A stretch of DNA of 62,639 bases from Erysipelotrichaceae bacterium (lineage in GTDB: Bacteria > Bacillota_I > Bacilli_A > Erysipelotrichales > Erysipelotrichaceae). The position numbers and the translations under genes are program-made. Below the pieces are notes generated by a model. The model was not told where the DNA came from. It did no database searches and saw only the letters and a list, made by a program, of their open reading frames with translations. Positions 29,542 to 38,600 of this stretch are shown piece by piece (within the stretch, counting starts at the first letter, position 1; each line of letters begins with the position of its first letter). The stretch lies in the NCBI GenBank assembly GCA_017428765.1, contig JAFRQF010000009.1:1-62639 (forward strand). Reading direction: 5' to 3'.

Positions 29542-29964
29542 CTATTCTTTTCCTGCCTTTTTCAAGCCGTCCTGTATCTCGCCGAGCCATTCCTCATAAT
29601 GATCGTAAGGATCCCTGGCCCAATAGTCCAGCAGCTTATTCAGATTTACGATATCTTCTTTGATATCCGTACACCCGTACTGTTCGGGATCGCGGTTGAC
29701 TCTTACGATATGGTGATCATCTTCTTTGAAGTCGATCCGATAGATACAATAGCCTGTCCAGCTTCGATGGGCGAAAAGAGTTTCTCCTTCCACATAGAAA
29801 AACCACTTGTCTTCCATCGCTTCCGGGATATGGCCTGCCCGTAAGAGATCCATCTGTTTCTCATCGAAAGATCTTTGAAGCACAAAAGTCTCATGTTTCT
29901 CGGGCATGGGTTCATTCTTCCAATCTTTGCGACAGACTTTCGCTTTTTTATTTTCTTCTTTCAT
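29542..29964 (-). CDS. Conserved hypothetical protein
   Basis: A 140-residue soluble protein. Its centre is WFFYVEGETLFAHRSWTGYC followed by IYRIDF, a pattern seen in a widespread uncharacterised family; no function can be assigned. AAGGA lies upstream of the ATG. It is followed by the acetyltransferase gene 38 bases downstream. Confidence 0.7.
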   Translation of the reverse strand: MKEENKKAKVCRKDWKNEPMPEKHETFVLQRSFDEKQMDLLRAGHIPEAMEDKWFFYVEGETLFAHRSWTGYCIYRIDFKEDDHHIVRVNRDPEQYGCTDIKEDIVNLNKLLDYWARDPYDHYEEWLGEIQDGLKKAGKE

Positions 29965-29975
29965 GACTGTCCTTC

Positions 29976-30353
29976 TTATGTATCTTTCTTTGTTTCATTC
30001 CATTTCAGACAGATCGGAGAGATCTCTATCACAAAATGATCCTCATCGATATCCGTCATTGGGTGACTGTTTGTTACGGATATGTGTACATCATCGATCA
30101 AAGTGTCTTTGAAGTCATCTGATGGACCCATAATGACATACTGCGCTCCGGCATAGTACATGATCCCTTCTGCCGGGCCGATAGGAATGGTCTCGAAAGG
30201 CTTTTGAATATCCACACCCCAGTCATCAAGAACTGCTGCAAGTTTCTGATACGTAGAGCGGATCTCTTTGACATAATTGCGGCAATATACGCAATCGCAG
30301 ATATCTTCATCACTAAGCCGATCGTAATATCGTTTTGTCTTTTCAATATCCAT
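29976..30353 (-). CDS. Conserved hypothetical protein with CxYCRNY motif
   Basis: A 125-residue soluble protein. The N-terminal CDCVYCRNYVKEI segment (three cysteines near residue 20) and GPAEGIMYYAGAQYVIMG recall small uncharacterised Firmicute proteins. The clustered cysteines could hold a metal; this is inference. It starts the run of small genes that continues to 28.1 kb. Confidence 0.68.
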   Translation of the reverse strand: MDIEKTKRYYDRLSDEDICDCVYCRNYVKEIRSTYQKLAAVLDDWGVDIQKPFETIPIGPAEGIMYYAGAQYVIMGPSDDFKDTLIDDVHISVTNSHPMTDIDEDHFVIEISPICLKWNETKKDT

Positions 30354-30470
30354 ATCGATGATCTCAAGCTTTTGGCTTTCTTCCTTGTCTTATATATATC
30401 ATTAATCATCAAAAAAGAAAAAGGAGCTCTCTTCCTGAGCAGATCCTCGTCCTTATTTCTGAGAAAGAAA

Positions 30471-30505
30471 GAAGACCGGGTCCACTTCACAATGACCCGG
30501 TCTTC
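30471..30505 (-). terminator. Terminator of the lipoprotein gene
   Basis: 12-bp perfect stem GAAGACCGGGTC / GACCCGGTCTTC with a T-rich tail on the minus strand. Confidence 0.9.
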
Positions 30506-30519
30506 AGCACGTTTTTTTC

Positions 30520-31629
30520 TTACTTTCTGTAGAACAGTTCGGAATTATACGACATGGTAAGCTCGGTCTTGAGCTTCAAGGTATTTTCATCAACGATCTT
30601 AAAGACGATCTCCTTGACGCTGTCCAAAGCCAGTCCCGCCACCGAATTTACCGTGCAATAGATGCGGTCATCTTCGATCGTGTAGGTTCCGGCAAAATCG
30701 CCCAAGCCTGCATAGAAATTCTCGGTGAAGACAAATTTCCCGGACTTGTCAAATACGACGAACGGTTCATATCCGGGTGCCGAATTCGGATTCTTTGACT
30801 GGAAAGTGCCGACGATCACATTTTTCGGCGCATCCTTGTCTCTTACTTCATAATTGACGGTGTACTTGATCTTGCCGCACTTGGCTGTGATCACCGCATT
30901 GCCTATGCCTACGGCCGTAGCTCTTCCCTGATCATCGATCTTGACGACACTTTCATCCGACGAAGAGAAGGTCATCTTATCTGTCGTATCAGCCGGGATC
31001 GGACGGATCTCAAGATCCCAGTTCTTTTCATTGGCATAAGACCAGTAATTGTGATACAGCGAAGTGATACCGGTACATGGGATATCAGCCTTGGCTTCCG
31101 GTGCCGGCGTCGTATCGCTCTTGGAAGAATCTTCTTTTCCGGAAGGGTCTTTGTCTCCGGAAGAGCCTTCCTTGTCGCTTCCTCCCGGCGCAGGTGTCGT
31201 CTCTTCTTTCGGTTTGACATCGGAACCCTTGATCTCCGTAGTCGAGAACATATCATCCGCCTTGGAACCTTCCAAAGATGTCTTGAGCTTCAGGGTATCA
31301 TTGTTCATCACTTCAAACAGGATCTTGGTGAATGAACCCTTGCCGGTACTCTCCACATCCAGGGAACAGACATTTTCATCCAGAGCCCACTTGCCTGAGA
31401 CCTCATAAGTCCCATCAGTGTAGGAGTCGTTCAATACGAAACTGCCGTCCTTGCCAAACCAGATCTTGGAATGGTCTTCATGGCCGTATTTATCGACTGT
31501 ATTGTAATAGGTCTTGCCGCCCAGATCATAAGCGGCTTTTTCTTCTTTCTCCTCTTCTTTCTTTGTGCAGGCGCTTAAGACTAAGAAGAAAGACAGCAAA
31601 ACAAAAAGGATCACGAATCTTTTTTTCAT
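30520..31629 (-). CDS. Lipoprotein with duplicated domain flanking a BIG2-like domain
   Basis: 369 residues with a type II signal peptide (lipobox LSAC, Cys about 21). Residues 35-135 and 270-369 are versions of the same module, each with KIWFGKDGSFVLND- or FVVFDKSGKFVFTE-type strands and ending NDTLKLKTSLEGS or ENTLKLKTELTMS. Between them come a Ser/Asp/Glu/Pro linker (about 135-180) and a bacterial Ig-like (BIG2) domain with FSSSDESVVKIDDQGRATAVG. It is surface-displayed on the membrane; role unknown. AAGGAAAAG precedes the ATG. Confidence 0.88.
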   Translation of the reverse strand: MKKRFVILFVLLSFFLVLSACTKKEEEKEEKAAYDLGGKTYYNTVDKYGHEDHSKIWFGKDGSFVLNDSYTDGTYEVSGKWALDENVCSLDVESTGKGSFTKILFEVMNNDTLKLKTSLEGSKADDMFSTTEIKGSDVKPKEETTPAPGGSDKEGSSGDKDPSGKEDSSKSDTTPAPEAKADIPCTGITSLYHNYWSYANEKNWDLEIRPIPADTTDKMTFSSSDESVVKIDDQGRATAVGIGNAVITAKCGKIKYTVNYEVRDKDAPKNVIVGTFQSKNPNSAPGYEPFVVFDKSGKFVFTENFYAGLGDFAGTYTIEDDRIYCTVNSVAGLALDSVKEIVFKIVDENTLKLKTELTMSYNSELFYRK

Positions 31630-31696
31630 TTTCTTTTCCTTCCCGAACAGTCTGTCTTAACTGACTTCTTATTGATGAAGACTGCCCTTTCTATAA

Positions 31697-32044
31697 TTAA
31701 ATTATACCAAGTTTCCGTTTTTCCCCGACTCCCCTGAGTCTTACAGAAACAGAAGTTCTGTAACAGTTCATCGGATTCATCAATAAGTACGATACAGATA
31801 TGACCCGCACTATTTCGTTATTATAGATTAAAACATTAGACGAATTCTCTTCTCCATTAATTAGTATTTCCTGTTTTATGTTTTTACCTAATGTGCAATT
31901 TTCTTCTAAATCCTTTTTCTGTAAAGCTTCTGCAATTGAAGATTTTCCGCTACCAGACATACCAAACAGCATATTAATCTTATAGTCGTCTATATACATT
32001 TCAAGACTCTCTATGTTTTTATATCCTGAGATTTTTATTTTCAT
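31697..32044 (-). pseudogene. N-terminal fragment of an SMC/AAA-type ATPase
   Basis: 115 residues holding only the beginning of an ATP-binding protein: KIKISGYKNIESLEMYIDDY and then a Walker A LFGMSGSGKSS near residue 30. No Walker B or signature motif follows, whereas such ATPases run to 400 or more residues. The last about 30 residues look out of frame and run into a sequence related to the gene-proximal end of the B-type repeat (near 31726-31765). This is a defence- or toxin-type ATPase cut off at a repeat boundary. Its ribosome binding site GGAGG can be sequestered in a small hairpin. Confidence 0.8.
31726..31765 (-). repeat. Partial B-type intergenic repeat at the ATPase break
   Basis: The plus-strand text CGACTCCCCTGAG...TTACAGAAACAG...CTGT resembles the gene-proximal end of repeat B1 (CGAGTCCCCTCTAAG...TTACAGGAACAG...CTGT at 35640-35681). 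Only this end of the element is present. It suggests the ATPase gene was truncated by recombination at the element. Confidence 0.5.
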
Positions 32045-32198
32045 AAAATACCCTCCAAGGACTGGAGTACCCGTAAAATAGTAATAAAATTAAAAATAAT
32101 AATAATCAATGGCCGAAAACTTTTCATGCAGATTTTTAATGTATAACGAGTACAGCTGCGCAAAAACCAATTTGTCTTTCTGTTTTCGTTATAAACAA

Positions 32199-32228
32199 AA
32201 GGCTCCTGTTTTATAAATTCAGAGCCTT
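32199..32228 (-). terminator. Terminator of the first DUF4143 ATPase gene
   Basis: Stem AAGGCTC / GAGCCTT (with adjoining TG/CA pairs) and a TTGTTT tail on the minus strand, 22 bases after the stop. Confidence 0.8.
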
Positions 32229-32250
32229 CACCTGAATGGTGTTTTTAAAT

Positions 32251-33462
32251 CTATACTAGTACCCTCAGTTTGCTTTCTGCCAACCATTGCGCCAGATCGA
32301 CGATGCGTATGCCTTCATACCGGTATTCAGGATGCCTTGTCCTGGCAATGATGATCTTGGGATACCCGTCCTTGATAGCCAGCAGGGATTCGTATTCCCT
32401 TTGGAACGTCTTTTCCTGAGAGATATCATCAGAGACCTGAATGTAGACCTTTTCGCTCTGTCTCGTTGCCACGAAATCGATCTCCTTCTGATAGAGTTTT
32501 CCAATGTACACGTCATATCCTCGGCGTCTTAGTTCAAGATAGACCATGTTTTCGTAGGTCCTGCCGTAATCAAGATTCCTTGTCCCCAGAACGGCATAGC
32601 GTATCCCGTGATCTGCCGCAAAGTACTTGCTGTTGCTGCTTAGATACTTCTTTCCCTTCAGATCGTATCTGCTTGCCATGTACAGGATAAAGGATCTTTC
32701 AAGATAGGAAATATACTTCGAAACGGTTTTTTCCGTGATTGCACTGTGGTCCTTGTTCAGTTCCATGCAGATGCTGTGAGGCGAAGTCAGATTGGATATG
32801 TTGTCGAGCATGAAATCAGACAGCTGCATCAGCTCCTTTCTGTTTCTCAGCTTGTACTTCTGGAACAGATCTCTTTCAATGATGGTATGATAGATGTCCG
32901 CGATGTAGTCGTATCTTCTCGTTTCATCGTGATACTCATAGGATCCGGGCATTCCTCCCATCCTGAAATAATCATCGAATGCATCCTGAATGTCGTTTCT
33001 TTCAAAGTATTCCAGATATTCCGAAAAAGAGAAAGGCAGGACTTCGATCTCTATCGTTCTTCCGGTAAACAGCGTTGCCAGGTCGCTGCTCAAAAGAAAG
33101 GCATTTGAACCCGTCAGATAGATATCATAAATCCTTTTCGCGTGCAGGCTGTTGATCGCCTTTTCAAATCCGTCACACAGCTGAACCTCATCGATGATCA
33201 AGACGTTATTCCTGTTCTTCCTGTGTTGTCTGATACAGAAATCATGAAGGCTTTGATACTCCAATAATTTCAGGTAATCCAGCTGTTGAAGATCGATATA
33301 GACTAGATTAAGATTTTTCGTTTTCTTTTTCAGATAATCAGAAAACTGAGATATCAGGATTGATTTCCCGCATCTTCTGATTCCTGTAACGACTTTGATA
33401 TCCGGTGTTCCTATGCAGTCGATAAGCTTATTAAGATACCCCGCTCTTTCTATTATTTTCAT
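32251..33462 (-). CDS. AAA ATPase with DUF4143 C-terminal domain (copy 1)
   Basis: 403-residue ATPase of the archaeal/bacterial AAA_14-DUF4143 group. Walker A GIRRCGKS (about residue 27), Walker B NVLIIDEVQ (about 90), sensor LTGSNA, then a DUF4143 domain. The far C-terminus keeps a nuclease-like fold pattern, KEIDFVATRQ...VYIQVSD, but the usual E-x-K is replaced, so nuclease activity is doubtful. The family is abundant and accessory; proposed roles include DNA transactions and toxin-antitoxin-like behaviour, none certain. It is a paralogue of the gene at 34127. A 13-bp inverted repeat and the A1 small-RNA-like element lie upstream. Confidence 0.9.
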   Translation of the reverse strand: MKIIERAGYLNKLIDCIGTPDIKVVTGIRRCGKSILISQFSDYLKKKTKNLNLVYIDLQQLDYLKLLEYQSLHDFCIRQHRKNRNNVLIIDEVQLCDGFEKAINSLHAKRIYDIYLTGSNAFLLSSDLATLFTGRTIEIEVLPFSFSEYLEYFERNDIQDAFDDYFRMGGMPGSYEYHDETRRYDYIADIYHTIIERDLFQKYKLRNRKELMQLSDFMLDNISNLTSPHSICMELNKDHSAITEKTVSKYISYLERSFILYMASRYDLKGKKYLSSNSKYFAADHGIRYAVLGTRNLDYGRTYENMVYLELRRRGYDVYIGKLYQKEIDFVATRQSEKVYIQVSDDISQEKTFQREYESLLAIKDGYPKIIIARTRHPEYRYEGIRIVDLAQWLAESKLRVLV

Positions 33463-33618
33463 GAATTATCTCTCCGTCTTCATTATATGATCTATTCCAG
33501 AAAATTAAAATATTTTTATTTTTATGGAATAGAATAGTTAGGCTTTTTGTTATGTTTGTTGATTGTTTTATTCCATAAAAATGAAATTTTCTTCATTTTA
33601 AGAAATAGAATAGCAAAC
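33463..33618. other. Regulatory-looking gap upstream of DUF4143 ATPase copy 1
   Basis: AT-rich. A TATAAT near 33485 (minus strand) and GGAGAG precede the ATPase ATG. A 13-bp inverted repeat occupies 33519-33581 (separate entry). No gene was seen. Confidence 0.6.
33519..33581. repeat. 13-bp perfect inverted repeat upstream of DUF4143 ATPase copy 1
   Basis: TTTTTATGGAATA at 33519-33531 and TATTCCATAAAAA at 33569-33581, separated by 37 bases; a further TATTCCA half-site lies at 33493. The spacing suits a two-site operator or a recombinase/transposon end. No protein was identified that would use it. Confidence 0.6.
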
Positions 33619-33621
33619 AAA

Positions 33622-33789
33622 AAAGCCCTATTTTAGGCTTTCTCGTTAATTTGGTGCCTTTGGGGGTACAATTGCGAACCCCAGCCTGTCTTCGATAAAG
33701 GAAAGTGATCTGCTTTACTTTACACCCCCATATTATCATTATTTCTGAGATTTGCAGTATTGAGGTTATTTAAGTAGAGATGAATAAGA
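33622..33789 (-). ncRNA. Small-RNA-like element A1 with promoter and terminator
   Basis: Minus strand: a -10 TAATAT (33730-33735), a predicted start near 33723, then the hairpin GGGG-TTCGCAATTGTA-CCCC and the block ending AAAGGCACCA (33652). The terminator stem AAAGCC/GGCTTT with T6 follows at 33622-33641. 138 bases (33652-33789) match element A2 at the window's right end with only three mismatches. The 20 bases around GGCACCA are shared with the B elements. The match extends upstream of the promoter, so the conserved unit is larger than the RNA. No Rfam family was recognised. Confidence 0.5.
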
Positions 33790-34126
33790 TGGCAGTCCAT
33801 CGTAGTATTGAGCTCCATCAAGAGGCTGCGATGGGTACGTTTGTAATAATGAATGATCTTATTCTTGCTGTCCTGTCTTTTATCTTTGTTCTTTTCTTTT
33901 CTTATCTCTGACTTAAGAATAATATATATGATTTATATTGTCCTTGTTCATGTATGTACATGACTGTTGCCAAATTAATATCTGAATCAGGTTTTCTCAT
34001 GAATAACAGTCTTCCTTTTATCTCTTTTTAATTTAGATTTAAAATCGGAAATACTTGTATATTCAATGATTATCCGATTGCTCCTCATTAGCGATCTTTT
34101 CTTGATTGATATGTAATTTGAAAATA
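33790..34126. other. Intergenic stretch between A1 and DUF4143 ATPase copy 2
   Basis: Contains an inverted repeat CCATCG...CGATGG (33797-33834) that could fold into an imperfect stem-loop, and a TCATGTA-TG-TACATGA palindrome near 33949-33964. On the minus strand about 69 stop-free codons run into element A1 without a start codon or ribosome binding site. This could be the decayed end of a lost gene. No gene was called. Confidence 0.5.
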
Positions 34127-35368
34127 TCAAGCGAACCTTTGCTCATTAATTATCAGTTTCGGAATATTCATATGGATGATCCCATTTCTTCTCTGGATCG
34201 GGTCGTTTCTTGTCAGGACATATTTCGGGTAATTGTCCTTGATCGATTCCAGTGGCCTGTATTCCCTGTCTTCCGTATCCCTGCTGTTCATAATCGTCAT
34301 CGCCACCTGAAGATAAGCATAGTTCATCATGTTGTCTCTGACGATGAAGTCGCATTCAAAACTGCCGATCCTGCCGATACTGACATCATAATTGCAGCTT
34401 CTGGCATACTGATAGACAATGTTTTTCAGAACCGGCCCGTAGTTTATCCTGTTGTCGACGTTTTTGATGTAATAGAAGGACAGATCGGAAAGATAGTACT
34501 TCTGCTCGCCTCTGATCGCCTTCTTTGATTTCAGATCGAAGCGTCTGCATTCATAGATGATCTTGGCATCGAGAAGCACCTGGATATATCTGTTCAAGGT
34601 ATCCCTTTTGATATTGACGTTTTCTTTCTTCAGTTCATCAAGGATATTGTTCAGACTCATGGTTGCGCCGAAATTGTTCAGTATGAAAGTCTGCACCTTA
34701 TTAAAGGTATCCTTATGTCTGATCTGGACCCTTCTTTTGATATCCTTTTCAAAGATCTCGTCGATGACGCTCTTCACATATGTTCTTTTGTCATCCAGGG
34801 AATCGTACTGGACTGCTCTTGGAAAACCTCCTTCAAGGATATAGGAATCAAGTTCCTCTTCCATTCTCTCTGATACAGGTTTGCCATACATTCTCTTCAT
34901 TCCGACATACTCATCGAAAGTCAGCGTAAAGATCTCGAATTCCACATATCTTCCTGTCAGTTTTGTTACCAGTTCCCCGCTGAGCAGATAGGAGTTTGAC
35001 CCGGTTATGAATATGGAGTATTCCCCTTCCTCTCTCAATTCGTTGATCACGGTCTCAAAACCGTCAACATTCTGTATCTCGTCAATGAATATATATTTCG
35101 TCCCGGATGGATAGCTTTTATGAAACAGCAGTTTTTCCAGATCATCTGCTGTCCTGATGCTTTTGTATCCATATTTATCAAGATTGTAAAAACAGATATT
35201 CTCTTCAGGGATTCCTTCAGCTATCAGTTCATCAGCGATCATCTGCATCAGACATGATTTACCGCATCTTCTGACTCCACTGATTACTTTGATGATATCC
35301 GTATCATGATAGAATCCTCTGATTTTCTTAAGATACTTCTCTCTTTTATACAGTTTCATATGATTCAT
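34127..35368 (-). CDS. AAA ATPase with DUF4143 C-terminal domain (copy 2)
   Basis: 413 residues. Walker A GVRRCGKS (about residue 31), Walker B YIFIDEIQ (about 95), FITGSNSYLLSGEL sensor region, DUF4143 domain, and a C-terminal SFECDFIV...AYLQVA pattern like that of copy 1, again without a clear E-x-K. The two copies share architecture but are diverged, so they are old paralogues or separately acquired. The ATG has GAGGT about eight bases upstream, but that sequence is the 3' arm of an 11-bp hairpin. The B1 small-RNA-like element points directly at this gene. Confidence 0.9.
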   Translation of the reverse strand: MNHMKLYKREKYLKKIRGFYHDTDIIKVISGVRRCGKSCLMQMIADELIAEGIPEENICFYNLDKYGYKSIRTADDLEKLLFHKSYPSGTKYIFIDEIQNVDGFETVINELREEGEYSIFITGSNSYLLSGELVTKLTGRYVEFEIFTLTFDEYVGMKRMYGKPVSERMEEELDSYILEGGFPRAVQYDSLDDKRTYVKSVIDEIFEKDIKRRVQIRHKDTFNKVQTFILNNFGATMSLNNILDELKKENVNIKRDTLNRYIQVLLDAKIIYECRRFDLKSKKAIRGEQKYYLSDLSFYYIKNVDNRINYGPVLKNIVYQYARSCNYDVSIGRIGSFECDFIVRDNMMNYAYLQVAMTIMNSRDTEDREYRPLESIKDNYPKYVLTRNDPIQRRNGIIHMNIPKLIINEQRFA

Positions 35369-35375
35369 AATAAAA

Positions 35376-35402
35376 TACCTCAGTTAAATCATAACTGAGG
35401 TA
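35376..35402 (-). promoter_or_regulatory. Hairpin occluding the ribosome binding site of DUF4143 ATPase copy 2
   Basis: Perfect 11-bp stem TACCTCAGTTA / TAACTGAGGTA with a 5-base loop. The GAGG in the 3' arm is the only plausible Shine-Dalgarno sequence for the ATG eight bases on. TTTTATT follows, so it could act either as a terminator or as a translational off-switch. Confidence 0.65.
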
Positions 35403-35421
35403 ATAAAATATGCCAATTTAG

Positions 35422-35697
35422 AGGGTATATTTTATTATTATTGTAATAATTACACCCTAAATAAGATAATTTGGTGCCATAGGGGGGATTAAAACTAACT
35501 TTTCCCTGTTTTATACGACTCAAAAAGAAGAATCGCTTGTTCAACTTCATAATAGCATAATTGTATGTATTTGCAATATCCCTATAGATCTCATTTTATA
35601 CCTGGAGAAGCGTTCGTAAATGTCCCTGCGAATTTTTTTCGAGTCCCCTCTAAGGTCCTTACAGGAACAGGCCGAACCTGTGTCCTATATTACTTAT
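35422..35697 (-). ncRNA. Small-RNA-like element B1
   Basis: Minus strand: -35 TTGCAA (35571-35576), 16-base spacer, -10 TATTAT (35549-35554), predicted start near 35542. The body hairpin is GGG-AAAA-GTTAG-TTTT-AAT-CCC, with a block ending CTATGGCACCA (35472). The following 37-base stem-loop AGGGTGTA...TATACCCT (35422-35459) may end it. The conserved block AAGCGTTCGTAAATGTCC (plus strand, 35608-35625) lies upstream of the promoter. The element begins at the helicase stop codon. This entry also covers the 325-base gap between the helicase and ATPase copy 2; no protein gene was seen. Confidence 0.5.
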
Positions 35698-38600
35698 CCT
35701 TTGGTTTTTAACCATCTAATGAAATTATCAATTCTGTCTGTTTTATATCTATGTCCATCCCAGATTCCATCAATGACAATTATGTCATCATTATTATAGG
35801 TCCTGTTTCTATAATCGTTCTCGGTATAACAGTTTATAACTGCAAGTCTGCCTTCTGGATACTTTTCTTTAATCTTTCTAAGCTTCTCATTGGCATAATC
35901 TGAAATGTCTCTTTCTCCGTGATCTATGAAGCCCTTCACATCGATAAAAGTACTAGGATAACCATTTACGATGTAATCTCCCAACATCTCTGTATCTTCT
36001 AATTTAAGATGTCCGAACTTAATTGCTCCTCCAGTATAATGGTGCATTATAGCAGCTACCTTTTGTTCTGCCAAAGCACCTTGGAGGATATTGATAGCAA
36101 CCGGAACCAATATGAACAAATCTTGTTTTTTATCCCATTTGTATTTTTGGTATTTCAAGACGTTATCCACATATGAGTATTTTCGCCATCCTTCGCCCGT
36201 TCTCTCACGGAAAGACACATCATCGACCGTTTCAAAATATTTGTTTTCATCCTTTTTGTAATGTACCCAGTACTCACTCACTTGTTTTGGATTTCGAACA
36301 TAGCACATATTCTGAATTTGGTCTATCTCCTCAAATATACCACTTGTTCCTTTTTTTCCGATAATCATTCCGTTACTCACTAGTGTATTTCTGATCAAAT
36401 CATACCTGTTCTTCTTATCCGCTAGTTCTTTCGGTAGACCGCCATATGCAAAAATGCGCAGAATGTTCTGTATTTCCTTGTTCAGTTTATCGTTTTTTTC
36501 AATTACTTCTTTTTTGAACTCCAGTAACAGCGGATCAGTATCGTGCCTGAGATGAGACTCGCGATTCCATTCGTCTATCGTGTCAATAATGCAATATACT
36601 TCTTCGGTTTTAGAATATGGAGCAATTTTCAGTTCTTCATGCAGATCGCATGTTTTTTCATCGATGATGATAAAGGTATTCTCTTCTTTTTCAGAGTTCC
36701 TTGTTATTCTTCCCCAACCCTGTACAAGACGATATGTTGCAGCAAGCTTTAAAGACTTCCTGTTGTTATATGGGATCATGACCCTGTTAGGAATATTTAT
36801 CGTTTTTATCCACTTTCTTTCTTCTTCTTTGTTAAGTTCTCCCCTATCTCCCATGAAGCGGACTCGATAGATGGCTTTGTTCTTTTCACTTCTGTCCAGT
36901 CTGTTTTTCTGATCGTTGATATTTGGCATTATGTGAGTTGGATATTCCTGATGGAAGTAGTTGATGTCCTTTTCAGGCTGAAGATTCAGTCCCTGACCGA
37001 CTGCTTCCTTATTCGAGATGATCAGAACCTTCTTACCATTGTTTGCCTTTTCCTTGAATTCTTCTAGGCGGCTGTTTTCAACTGTTTCTTTAAGGTTTGA
37101 TGCGTTGAGACAGTATATATTGTCAGCGAGATCATCAACACCTGATGCTTCCGAACAGCACTTCAAAAGATCCAGGAACAGATCGTTCTTTTTTATATCG
37201 TAAGTGCTGTTAAGTATCAACAAGCCAGTTAATGCTTTAGGATTCAGTATGAAATCCATTACAAGGACAAAGAGCTTTTTGTTCTTGTTTAATTGGAATG
37301 TTTCCTTCGTTGTAAGGTCCAAATCAGAAAGATAGACATCGATCGCATTCAGTATTCTTTCTGCGACTTCAGTGGAATATCTTTCTTTTAACATGCCAGC
37401 ATATCTGTTGATGATATCATCATTGCTCCATTCGGTCTTAATCACATTGACACTGATATTGTTCTTGTTTCTCGTTCTGCTGTTTTCAGAAGCTCTGAAA
37501 TCCTCATCGCTGTACTCGTGGTAATTCTCCGGTCCTATGACTCTTTTTATATAATCGAAATTTGGAAGGAAAGCACCGCCGATCTGTTGCGTTGCTGATA
37601 GGCTTAAAACATTGGCGTTCCTCGCGAGCCAGGCGATCTTGTTTTCCGGAGTGTTGCTGACCATTCCGGAAAAATGAATATACGTATGATTGGAACCGAC
37701 AGCATCTTTCAGTGAGATGTTAAGGAAACCATCTCTCCACACTTTTCCCCTATCGACTTCACTGTTATCATCCTTTGAAAGAACATCATTCTGAATGGAG
37801 ATATTCATGATGTGCTCGACATACGGCTTGGCTTCATTTGAAAGTTTGTTGAAAGCCTGATGCACAGCATAGTTCAGACAATCCTCGTATGTGGCATCCT
37901 GCTTCAGATCGTGCATTTCCTTTAGCCTGGTGTTCGCAATCATAATGACAAAAGACCACATCCTGTCTATAAGGCTCTTTATTTTATAAATGAATTCAAA
38001 GATGTTGAAGTTCTCTTTGCCTTCCGGAACTTTACGAAGGACTGTTGTCTTCTTTTCGTCGTCTATATCTAGGCTGTATCTTGTCCCTTCATCCAGGTTC
38101 AGCATGAAGTCCCTTCCGTTGGAAGAAAACATTTCTATGCTCTCGCCTTCGCTTGGATCTTCAGTCCTGAAATTGTAAAGTATCTTAAACTGATCGTTGA
38201 TCTCGCTGACGAGTTTTGATAGTTCTTGCCGGCGCTGCATGATCTTCTCTTCATTGTCATCGAACTTGCACTTATCCCAATGCCCGTCTTCTATACTTAT
38301 GTTTTTTTCCAGCGTTTGAATTGGAGCGAGTGCATCCTCCAGAGGATTGTTCTCCTCGCAGCAGTGCTTCAGGAAAACATCGTAATCTTTGTCAGACTCA
38401 TCCAGAATGACCAGTGTGTTTTTCTTGATGAAATCCTTGCTAGATATCTTATACGGCGTTTTAAGAGAGTCCAGACGTGCTTCAAGCTTGTCAGCGGTCA
38501 TCAGATAGATGTTCCTGTTCGCATCGATGTCTTCCGGGAATATCTTCTTCAGTTCTTTTATTTCATCATCCGAAATGATCTCGTTGTCAGCATTGGTTGT

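Noticed and set aside
31697..32044. Complete small ATPase
   Set aside because: Only the Walker A half is present and the C-terminus runs out of frame into a repeat end; treated as a truncated gene.
33652..33789. tmRNA or ordinary tRNA ending in GGCACCA
   Set aside because: No D arm, anticodon arm or matching 5' acceptor strand is present and the T-loop-like part has 12 bases; only the 3' end looks tRNA-like.
33640..33990. Transposase gene remnant upstream of element A1
   Set aside because: About 69 stop-free codons exist but lack a start, a DDE motif and a recognisable family; kept only as a note in the intergenic entry.
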